DNA of 64,000 nucleotides, taken from contig KQ964246.1 of the NCBI GenBank assembly GCA_001566295.1, positions 2,976,001 to 3,040,000 of the forward strand. Direction: 5' to 3'. This stretch comes from Microdochium bolleyi. Taxonomy: Eukaryota > Ascomycota > Sordariomycetes > Xylariales > Microdochiaceae. The translations under genes and the position numbers were made by a program. Of this stretch, positions 11,132 to 19,552 are shown piece by piece. How positions within the stretch are numbered: the first letter of the stretch is position 1; every line of letters starts with the position of its first letter. The notes below the pieces were generated by a model that saw only the letters and a program-made list of their open reading frames with translations, had not been told where the DNA came from and did not search any database.

Positions 11132-11775
11132 TCGACGACGTTGGCTGGCTTGGGCACCATTCTCGGCACTAGGTCAATTGTGATCTATATCGGCACATCG
11201 AATATACCCAACGTATGGACCGTCCCACCGACACGGCGATCGCTTTGTGGGAGCTTTTGTGGTGTGGCTAGAAGGAAAAGAGCACAAGGCGGTGATCTGT
11301 GCGGCTATGTTCCGCGCACACATGCGGCGTGAGGGCTTCGGATGGGGGCACCAGTGAGCTGTGGGCATATCGCAGGCGTTTGGTAGCGGGACTCCGTGTA
11401 TGCATAGCATCGCATCATTATTTCGGATCTTCTTATTTTATGGCGGCAGGGACAGCAACAGCAAAGGACTATAAGTACAGGAGATATCCTGGGCACGTTT
11501 TTTTGGGCAGCAGCCGGGGCAAAAAAGAAAAAACCTGGATATACCCGCGCCGCGGGCTGGCAGAAAGCCAGCAGCAGGCGAAAAATATACTGAACATCGA
11601 GACCACCAGCGACGCCTGCTTCCCAGCTTGCACTGATTGTCTGTACTGGCAGGACGAACTATCGTCAAGATCGTCGTTGATGTGGTGCAGCTCCTTCCCT
11701 CGCACGTGCCTTCCTTAATCCCTACCCGCCCCTTACATCTCTTGACAATTTTCCATACCACTTCAATCTTAGTCC
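11132..11775. other. convergent intergenic region between KTR gene and P450
   Basis: Two genes converge here. A short A-run (near 11522-11531) and no protein-like frame are seen; the rest should be 3' untranslated sequence. Confidence 0.55.
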
Positions 11776-13905
11776 TCACTGGGCTACCTTGAGTTTCACC
11801 ATGAGCGGAGGCTTCTCCCAGTTGAAGAAGGCCTTCTGAGTCGAGAGCCAAGTGGTTGGGTCTTTCTGGGCACCACCGCTGCCATCATCGGCGCACGGTG
11901 CGAGGCTCATGTCGAACGTGTACAGGAGGCGCGCCATGATGAGGCGCATCTCAGCGTACGCGAGGCTGAATTATTTCCAGATTCCTTCGTTAGCGTAATG
12001 AACCCCCCGAACTGAGCCAGGGGAGGGCGAGGGAGAGGGAGAATAGACTTACGATTTCCCAATGCAGTTCCGTGGCCCGGTGCTGAAGGGCACCAGGGCG
12101 TCGAGATTGTCGTTGGCGAACGGGTTGCTGGCCTGCCCGGTCGCATCGTCGTTGTCGTTGTCGTCGTCATCGGTGTCGCTCTCCTCGCGGCGCAGGAAGC
12201 GCTCCGGGTGGAAGCTGTAGGGGTCGTGCCAGTGCTTGGAGTCGTGGTTGGTCACCCACTGCCATACCGCGACTGTGGTCTGCAACCGAGTGCGTGACGA
12301 GTCAGATCTTTGTGTGTTATAGCCAAGCTCAGGACTCGATAGGGTCGAGGCACAGAACAAAGGTTCACATTGGAACAGAACAAGAGAAACAAAAGAGGAG
12401 GGTAAAAGAACGGGGGACATACATTCTTCGGGACGTGCGTCCCGCAAATGACCGCGCCGCCCTCGTCGCGGACGACGCGCGCCATGCCGACCATCGCGGG
12501 CGGGTAGCACCGCAGCGACTCATCAAGGCACGCGAGCAGGTAAGGGAGCTGCTGCTGGACCGAGCTGAGCGAGATGTCCTTCTCGTCCGCGAAGGTGGTG
12601 CGGATCTCTTCCGTGACCTTGGCGAGCTTGTCCGGGTTGGCGAGCAGGAGGAAGACGGCGCCGGTGAGGAGCGTGGCGGTGGTCTCGGATCCGGCGAGGA
12701 TGAGGATTGCGGCGGTTGAGAGAATGTAGTCGAATGGCTGTGGACGGAAGGAAACGGAATTGTTAGCTGTGTACTAAGAGCTTTATGCGTGAGGTGGGCG
12801 CTGCTGGAGTCTTTTATGCATAAAGGCAGAAACATGCCATTCATCATCCGGACAACAAACGGAGGGAAGAGATGCCGGCCTTACCAGTTTCTCCTTGCCC
12901 TCCACGAAACCCTGCATGAAGTCGAACCGATCGTTGCCCCTCTCGAGCCGCTCGCGCATCTTGTTCCGGACGTACTCCCTGTTCCTCACAAATGACGGCA
13001 CGAGGTTGCTGTCCATGAACGCGCCCACGAGGCCCCCGAGCCCGATCTGCTGCAGCGCCGCCAGCTTCGCGATATGCACGAACCCTTTATTCATGGTCTC
13101 GACCCAGGGGTGGCCCTCGCCGGACTCGAGGCATCCAAAGTCGGACCCGAAGCCGAGATTCCCGATGACATCAAAGGTGGTCCAGTTCATCCAGGTCTTT
13201 ATATCGACCGTACCTCCCTCTGTTCCAGTGGCGCGCTCGCGGAGCCGCCGGATCAGCAGGTCGACGTACCCGTTGATCACGGGCTCCTGGGCGCGCATCG
13301 AGCGGTCCGAGAACCCCGGGGCCAGCTTCCTGCGCAGGAAAGCATGCTCCTCGTGGGTCGGGGCGTTGAGGATGTTGTTGGGCCGCGAGGCCGAGATACG
13401 GACTTGCTCGTCGAGCTTTGGAAACTCGGGCAGCAGCTTGCTCCCGCTGGCGCGTGTATTGCCGGTGTTGTTATGGGCATGACCATCCAAGTCACCGGCG
13501 GTAGCAGCGAGGCGGTGGCCGTAGATATCCTTTGCCGCGGCCGGGTCGGCGAATGACAGCTCTGTAGGGCTGATGCGGACGACAGGGCCGTACTGGTCGT
13601 GCAAGTCTTTCACGAGGAATGGCAGCGTGCCCTTGATGGAGTAGTACGTCTTTGTGAAGACCGTAAGGCGGAAGAGGAACGGGCCGGGGAAGGCGCGCAG
13701 CGGGTGGAAGAGGATGTTGTACACTCCGCGGCCAACGACGTAGCAGGCGATCTGGGCAAGGAGACGTCAGCTTGGTGGACGAGCGTTTGTGGTCTGAGGG
13801 AGGAAAATTGCGGCTGGGATCAATTACACTGGCTGGGAATAAAGCAGCAAGGATGCCTGGGTTGTCACGCAGGGCTGCGAGGGTCTGAGTTGTAAACTCG
13901 CCCAT
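11776..13905 (-). CDS. cytochrome P450 monooxygenase (ER-anchored, class II type)
   Basis: Five exons (13828-13905, 12885-13751, 12423-12737, 12053-12279, 11776-11965) give 558 residues, all borders GT...AG and in phase. The enzyme uses haem, O2 and reductase electrons to oxidise a small molecule; the substrate is unknown. The N-terminus carries one membrane anchor, then YNILFHPLRAFPGP, the start seen in many fungal secondary-metabolism P450s of the TRI11-like group. Key motifs are the I-helix AGSETT (330-335), ExxR (Glu388-Arg391, ESLR) and the haem loop PFSTGPRNCIGKS with Cys492 as axial ligand. An acidic insertion rich in Asp/Asn (about 455-466) sits between PERF and the haem loop, which is unusual. 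It lies next to an F-box gene and an alpha/beta hydrolase. No polyketide or peptide synthase is nearby, so a classical cluster is not shown. Confidence 0.93.
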
Positions 13906-14457
13906 CCTCGCGATATGTCGTAGTCGTCGTGTCGTCAGACCACGGCTCGACTTAGGGAGCTGTTCTGGATGAAGGGGAGGGAAAACAGATGGCCACGCTA
14001 CTCATCTCATCAGTATCTCATAGTATCGCAGGTGCGGGGACCAGGGTAGCCATGTCTGGACTGTCGATGTAACGCTCCGGAGCAAGGTGTGACAATCAAG
14101 CCTGGATCGGGCCAATGCCGGCCGGGAGAGAGAGGGTCCACGACTCCACGTTGTATGGGTACTTCGGAAACCATCCCGGCCGAAGGCTTTGGTGAACGAG
14201 CGGGTTGCCCGTTGTGGACATGTTGTAGCAGGACTCCGCCAATGACGAGCTCCACCATCAAACTTTACCCGGAACAGCATCCAAGTCGTGGTGCTTCGGT
14301 GTGTGATACGAGCACGTTGTGATGATTAACACATTGTGGTGGAAGCTAAGCTGAGATCAACTAATGGCATATTCTCTCCAACTGATAAATCAGTCCTTCG
14401 CTTTTCTGTTAGCTGATTCTGTTCAAAAAGAGGAAATTGCAGCAAAACGCACCGATC
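13906..14457. other. intergenic region between P450 start and F-box gene end
   Basis: This region lies upstream of the P450 and downstream of the F-box gene, so it should contain the P450 promoter. No clear TATA box or protein-like frame was seen. Confidence 0.5.
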
Positions 14458-15402
14458 TCATTCGACTGCCAGCGCCGGCCGCAACCGCCGCTCCAGACGA
14501 ACGTCAATCTCCTGGTGGCACGGGTGGCGGTACACATCGCTCCGCGCAATATCCTCGAGACTTCGTCCCAGCACCCGCGTCGGGTAGTAGCCCTTCTCCT
14601 CGAAGAGTATATCCGCCTGCATCTCCTCCATGGCCGCATAAGCCAGCTCGTCCCGGTGCTGCCCCATCTGCTCGGCAGTCATCACTAGCCCAGGCGCTGC
14701 CGATACTACCCGCGACTCCTCCTCCGTCCTCGACGGTGCCCTCAGCATGCGGAAGCAATACGACACATGATCCCTTGGGAACCCCTCGATGCGGTTTTGC
14801 GTGACGTCGTACAGCGCGCCCATCGTCAGGCCCTCGGGGAACGGCACGACGCCTCTCATCACGATGGGCACAACGGCAGCCTCTGCAGGCGAAAAGTCCA
14901 GACCCCAAGACAGCCACCCGAGCGATCTGGGGACGGGCTGCTGGACAAACATACGCCGCCAGCTGGCCTCGGGCCGCATGATGGCGGCTCGGGACTTCTG
15001 GTCAGCCCAGATGGCGAGGCGATGGAAACGCGTGATGCCGTGATGTGGTGCAGTGGTGCTATCGTCACGGAGATCCCGAGGCCCTACAAAGCCCGCGTTG
15101 ATGCGGTGTGTTGTTGTCCGCATAGGATCGCAGTCGTCTGCTGGAGGATACCAGAGCCAGAATGGTTCCCGGAGGAGCGGGTTGAGCACAGGCGGCCCCC
15201 GATCCGAGGTGTGGGGTTCGCCTCTGGAGCCGCCATCTGGCAGGAGGAACAGCGCCTTCTGCAGCGCGACGGAGGAGACGATGAGGTGGCGGAAGTAGCG
15301 GCTGACCAGCTGTGTGTGGACAAGCAGCGTGCGCAGATCGAGGTGCAGCAGGACGGCTTCGAGCAGCTCCGGTGTCGCAATGACCTTTTGCAGAGCCGAC
15401 AT
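14458..15402 (-). CDS. F-box-like protein of unknown target
   Basis: One exon encodes 314 residues from the ATG at 15402; the frame stays open upstream to 15576 but the added part is not F-box-like. The N-terminal 45 residues resemble an F-box (ATPELLEAVLLHLDLRTLLV, then QLVSRYFRHLI), the segment that binds Skp1 in SCF ubiquitin ligases. The rest shows no LRR, WD40 or kelch repeats, but has the layout common in Pezizomycotina F-box proteins: a Pro/Trp-rich middle (EPFWLWYPPADD, SWRRMFVQQPVPRSLGWL) followed by a region rich in charged residues. Such proteins are numerous and poorly characterised in filamentous fungi. The target is unknown. Its position between the P450 and the hydrolase is typical of accessory regions. 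Confidence 0.8.
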   Translation of the reverse strand: MSALQKVIATPELLEAVLLHLDLRTLLVHTQLVSRYFRHLIVSSVALQKALFLLPDGGSRGEPHTSDRGPPVLNPLLREPFWLWYPPADDCDPMRTTTHRINAGFVGPRDLRDDSTTAPHHGITRFHRLAIWADQKSRAAIMRPEASWRRMFVQQPVPRSLGWLSWGLDFSPAEAAVVPIVMRGVVPFPEGLTMGALYDVTQNRIEGFPRDHVSYCFRMLRAPSRTEEESRVVSAAPGLVMTAEQMGQHRDELAYAAMEEMQADILFEEKGYYPTRVLGRSLEDIARSDVYRHPCHQEIDVRLERRLRPALAVE

Positions 15403-15818
15403 GACGCCAGGGGGGGATCCGACGGAGTTACACAGCAACCGGGTGCGTGCTACCGCATCTCGCTGTAGTTCTGGGGTTCCTCCGAGTAGGAAAAGACGGT
15501 AAAGGAGCACGAGGAAAGCGATGGACGAGAATCGGAAGTCTTGAGTCGTTGCAAATGCTCTGGTCGTGCCTGCCATACGCCCGAGGCCCCACCATCGTTT
15601 CGGCAGGCAGTTTCGGCTCCACTACAGGACGGGGGCTGTTCTCCACTAGCCCCACGCCTTCCGGCTCGGACCGCCGCCCACTTCACACGCCTGTTCCTTC
15701 ATAACCTGGAACTACTTTGGCTTCAAGTCAACAATGCACAAAACTACGCAACAAGCGAGCAATGAGACTTGTATTGATTATGGGTAGACTTGATATCCTC
15801 TAGTCCTCGGCCCCGAAC
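15403..15818. other. intergenic region between hydrolase end and F-box gene start
   Basis: Both neighbours read on the minus strand, so this holds the 3' end of the hydrolase transcript and the promoter of the F-box gene. No conserved element was recognised. Confidence 0.5.
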
Positions 15819-16799
15819 TCAGAAACTCTCAATGAATCGCTTCTGCTGCTGTGCAGATATCTTGGACGCCGTCAACCCTGGCGCAAAGTCGAACCCGTGG
15901 AGCAAGCCCGGGTAGAGGTGCAGCTCGAGGTCCACCGACGCCGCGGCCAGCTTGCCCCCGAAAGCCAGCGTCTCGTCACGGAAGAGATCCAGTCCGCCGA
16001 TGTCGATGTACGCGCGCGGCAGCCCGCAGACGTCAGCCGCCCGGCTCGGAGAGGCATAGATGGGTACGTTGTCGCTGTTGCGCTCCGCGGCGGGCCTGCC
16101 CAGATAGCTCTCCCAGAACAGCGCGTTGGCCTCGGGCGTGACCGTCAGCAGCGGCCGCATCGGATCCTCGGCCGCGAGCGTCGTCTGATCATCGAGCATG
16201 GGGTACATGAGCAGCATGCCCGCGATGGGCGGGCTCAGCTTCTGGTCCCGGGCGTACAGGGCCGTGGCGGCCGCGAGCAGGCCGCCGGCGCTCGGGCCCG
16301 AGAGGACGATGCGAGCCGGGTCAATGTTGAACCCTGCTGCGTTTTCCTGCAGCCAGCGGACGGCCGCGTAGACGTCGTGCAGCGCCGCCGGGTACGGGTT
16401 CTCCGGGGCGAGGCGGTAGTGCACCCCAAAGTACTGCGTCTGCGTGGCGGCCGCCTTGAGGGCAATGTCCGGGCGGCACAGCTCGACGGAGCCAGCGACC
16501 GTGCCGCCGCCAAAAATGTAGATGACGGCGCGCTGCCTGGGCTCGGCATCTGGGCTGGTGAGCTCGCGCGGGACGAACTGCGTGATCCTGAGGGTTGAGC
16601 CGTCGGCCGAGGGCGTGGTGTGCGTCGTCTCGCGCATGCCCTCGGGCCACTCGAGGCCGCCCCAGACCTGCTTGAGCTGGTTGGCGAATGCCGTGCGGAT
16701 GCCTTCCACGGTGACTTCTGTAGACATGGGCAGTGGACCGTCCTTGGGCAGGGCTGCGAGGACGGCCGCGAACTCTGGATCTAGCCTGACTGAAGCCAT
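15819..16799 (-). CDS. alpha/beta hydrolase fold-3 (HSL-type) esterase with altered oxyanion motif
   Basis: A single exon gives 326 residues. The family hydrolyses esters or lactones of small molecules. The catalytic triad is visible: Ser170 in GPSAG (GxSxG), Asp271 in GGLDLFRDE, and His301 in LLHGFDF. The typical VHYRLAPENPYPAALHDVYA block is intact. The oxyanion-hole signature of hormone-sensitive-lipase relatives, HGGG, reads FGGG here (Phe96). The main-chain amides of the glycines could still form the hole, so activity is likely but specificity may differ. No signal peptide is present, suggesting a cytosolic enzyme. The gene is divergent from the D-galactonate dehydratase across 1.1 kb, and a lactone or sugar-ester substrate would fit that pairing, but this is inference. 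Confidence 0.9.
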   Translation of the reverse strand: MASVRLDPEFAAVLAALPKDGPLPMSTEVTVEGIRTAFANQLKQVWGGLEWPEGMRETTHTTPSADGSTLRITQFVPRELTSPDAEPRQRAVIYIFGGGTVAGSVELCRPDIALKAAATQTQYFGVHYRLAPENPYPAALHDVYAAVRWLQENAAGFNIDPARIVLSGPSAGGLLAAATALYARDQKLSPPIAGMLLMYPMLDDQTTLAAEDPMRPLLTVTPEANALFWESYLGRPAAERNSDNVPIYASPSRAADVCGLPRAYIDIGGLDLFRDETLAFGGKLAAASVDLELHLYPGLLHGFDFAPGLTASKISAQQQKRFIESF

Positions 16800-16925
16800 G
16801 GCTGCAAGTGGTACTGTGTGTGAGGTTCAGGTAAAGGGAGAAGGGCGTGTAATGTCTGTAAGCTTCAAGATTGTCTGTAAAGACGAGCGGCGTTGGAGCA
16901 TAGTGGTTGTTGGCAGCCATGTGAC

Positions 16926-16931
16926 TTTATA
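16926..16931 (-). promoter_or_regulatory. TATA box candidate of the alpha/beta hydrolase gene
   Basis: TATAAA on the minus strand lies 127 bases upstream of the hydrolase start codon, within the usual range for fungal TATA boxes with a short leader. Only sequence match supports it. Confidence 0.45.
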
Positions 16932-16957
16932 CTCGCCAGGACGCCCGCCAGACGAGA

Positions 16958-16984
16958 CTGGCCGACCGGCTGGCCGACCGGCTG
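16958..16984. repeat. 12-base tandem repeat, about 2.25 copies
   Basis: The unit CTGGCCGACCGG occurs twice head to tail and a third copy begins (CTG). It lies in the shared upstream region. It may be a slippage product or a duplicated factor site. Confidence 0.7.
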
Positions 16985-17756
16985 CTCGTATCAAGGCTGG
17001 CCAATGGCAGATGTTGTCGTCAAGTGGGCTGGGTGTGAATATGAAGTGCGCGTCTTGCCTGATCAAGCAGAGTTTCCTAGCACATCTTGCATTGCATTGC
17101 CATGACCTTACCCTTGCTAGTCGCTGACATTGGGGGCCGTCCTGCCTCGTCGTGCCTTGCTTATGAATAATAAGTGACCAGGCGGCAGTCACCCCCTACG
17201 GATCCCTTCAGCCGGTCGGCGGGCATTTCCAGCATCGTAAGGCGAGCATGTTATCCCCGCGTCGCTTGTGAGATAGGCCCCCGCTTAGGAGTTCATGACT
17301 CCTTCCCGGGCAAGGTCCGGGTTTGTCAGCCGTCTTTAATCCCGGGCCGTTGACCGAGTGCCGCCACCCCGGAGCCCGAGTCTGGCCCACAGTGTGAACC
17401 CCGCGTGGGGCCGCCGGAGGGCTCGGCGTAGTGTTACCTCAGGAGTTCTCTCACCTCGTGCAACCACAATGTATTGCCTGTCAGACCACGTGTAGCTTGC
17501 GAGCCGTGGACGGGCAGCTAAATTCGATAGTTATAGGGTATCAACGGGTTATATGTCCTCACGTTGGAGAGATGGAAGAACTACGGGGTGTTGGCCTTCC
17601 ATCCGTAATCCTCGTCCTGCTCCTGAGCAGCCGGCTTCACGCCGGCGCTGCCGCGGTTTCGGATGTCGAGCATAAGAAAGCAATTTTAGTTGAAGAAAGG
17701 TGCAGAGGAAGATGACAAGGTGCAATAGCAGGTCAGTTACTTCGACGGTAGCCGAG

Positions 17757-17795
17757 GTGGGGATGCCCCATTGAATCCTGGGGAATGAACCCCGG
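17757..17795. promoter_or_regulatory. cluster of three CreA-type (SYGGRG) sites
   Basis: GTGGGG at 17757-17762 and CTGGGG at 17778-17783 on the plus strand, and CCGGGG on the minus strand at 17790-17795, all match the CreA/Cre-1 consensus SYGGRG. They lie 140-180 bases before the dehydratase ATG. CreA represses alternative carbon-source genes on glucose in filamentous ascomycetes. Single matches are common by chance in GC-rich DNA; three within 39 bases upstream of a sugar-acid catabolic gene are more suggestive. Confidence 0.4.
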
Positions 17796-17843
17796 TGGAC
17801 TTTGCTCGGTTCCAATCGTACGTCATCGGCTCGGCTCGGCTCT

Positions 17844-17849
17844 TTTATA
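17844..17849 (+). promoter_or_regulatory. TATA box candidate of the galactonate dehydratase gene
   Basis: TTTATA lies about 90 bases upstream of the start codon, downstream of the CreA-type sites and before the CA/GA-rich leader, which is the order expected of a regulated fungal promoter. Confidence 0.4.
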
Positions 17850-17935
17850 CACACACACATAAAGAGAGAGAGGGAAAACACACACGAATCCCGCGTCCAA
17901 ACAGCAGCTCGCGCAACCTTCAAGAAACCAAAACC

Positions 17936-19411
17936 ATGGGCAAGATTGCAAAGATCGAGTACTTCCGGCTCCCGCCGCGATGGCTCTACGTGAAAATCAC
18001 CGACGACTCAGGCGCCGCGGGGTGGGGAGAGGCTTCGCTCGAGGGTCACACGCAGGCCGTCGAGGGCTGTCTCGACGCCTGGGCCGAACGCTACCTCGGG
18101 CTCGAGGCAGAGTGAGTTCCTCTGCTGCCTATTTTCTCTTGGCTCCCCCTCCCTATCCTTGGGTGCACAAGTCGTGCCGTCCCAAGCCATTGATCGACTG
18201 ACATTGTAGCAAATCACAGTGATATCGAGCACATATGGCAGCTCTCGTACCGCGGCGGCTTCTACCGCGGAGGCCCCGTTCTGATGAGCGCGCTGTCGGG
18301 CATTGACATAGCGTTGTGGGACCTGAAAGGTGAGAGATTCCGGGAAATGGCCGGGCATGCTTTATAGCCATCGTGGACATGTACACATAGACTGACTTCC
18401 TTGGAACGCTTGGCACGGTCCCAGCCAGGAAACTCAACGTCCCGATATACCAGCTCCTCGGCGGCAAAGTCCGCGACAAGCTCCGGGTGTACGCCTGGAT
18501 CGGCGGCGACCGGCCCGACGATGTCGAGATACAGGCGTATGTCTCGCTTTCCCGCTTCATGATCCCCAATCCACACAATGGTTCCCTATACCCTTGACCA
18601 CACCGTCTCGCAATCTTCGGAACACTGCCACTGACATCTCTCCCTCCGCGGGCACAACAGCAAAGCGAGGCAGTCCCAAGGATTCAACGCTGTCAAGATG
18701 AACGGCACCGAGGACCTCGGCTGGCTCGACTCGCCCGGCAAGCTCGACGCCTGCGTCCAGCGCGTCCGCGCCGTCCGCAGCCTGGGCATGGACGTGGGCG
18801 TCGACTTCCACGGCCGCGTGCACAAGCCCATGGCCAAGCAGCTCGTCGCTAAACTGTCCCCCCTGGACCCCCTCTTCGTCGAGGAGCCCTTGCTCTCCGA
18901 GAACCTCGCGGGGATAGCCCAGCTCGCCAACAACTGCACGGTGCCGATCGCGCTCGGCGAGCGGCTGCACTCGCGCTGGGACGTCAAGCCGTTCCTTGAG
19001 GCCGGTTGCGTCGACATCCTACAGCCGGACGTGTGCCACGTCGGCGGCATCTCGGAGCTCAGGCGCATCGCGAGCGCGGCGGAGACGTATGACATCGCGC
19101 TCGCGCCGCACTGTCCGCTGGGTCCGATCGCGCTGGCCGCATGCGTGCAGGTCGACGCTGTGTCGGCGAACTTCGCCATCCAGGAGATGAGCCTGGGGAT
19201 ACACTATAACAATATCAAGGGACAGGATCTGACGAGCTATACGCTGAACCCGGAGGTGTGGGATGTGAAGGAGGGGTATATCAACTTGCCTACGGGACCC
19301 GGCTTGGGGATAGAGGTCGATGAGGTGCAGGTCCGGGAGTACTCGGTCGACTCGAAGGCGTGGGTAAGTCCCTTCTTTACGGGCCCTGGAGGGGAGTTCA
19401 GGGAGTGGTAG
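17936..19411 (+). CDS. D-galactonate dehydratase (DgoD-type, enolase superfamily)
   Basis: Four exons (17936-18111, 18220-18329, 18425-18536, 18661-19411) give 382 residues, the same length as E. coli DgoD. The enzyme removes water from D-galactonate to give 2-keto-3-deoxy-D-galactonate. The start (MGKIAKIEYFRLPPRWLYVK) and capping domain are DgoD-like. The barrel keeps the Mg ligands and catalytic residues: Asp181 and His183 in VDFHGR, Glu207 in FVEEPL, Glu233 in ERLHSRW, His283 in APHCPLGP. These align with DgoD Asp183, His185, Glu209, Glu235 and His285. Fungal L-galactonate dehydratase (LGD1/GaaB) is a longer, different branch. Three standard introns show the gene is settled in the fungal genome. 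The neighbouring carbon-repression motifs suggest catabolic control. No aldolase or kinase of the pathway is in this window. Confidence 0.93.
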
Positions 19412-19552
19412 CGATGGGAGGGCGACTCCAGTCACAGTAGCGTCAGAACAGTGTTTGGTCACTTTTCCGCCGCATTGCAAGGCACAGTCTTATTATAATC
19501 TATTGTGAAGTGTGAAAAGGGTTGAGATTTAAACAATATGCGACATCCCTCA

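Larger units (their letters stand above)
16800..17935. other. divergent promoter region between hydrolase and galactonate dehydratase
   Basis: This 1.1-kb region carries TATA-like boxes for both flanking genes, a 12-base tandem repeat (16958-16984), three CreA-type sites near the dehydratase, and short CA and GA runs just before its start codon. A short minus-strand frame at 17208-17390 is not protein-like. Confidence 0.6.
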
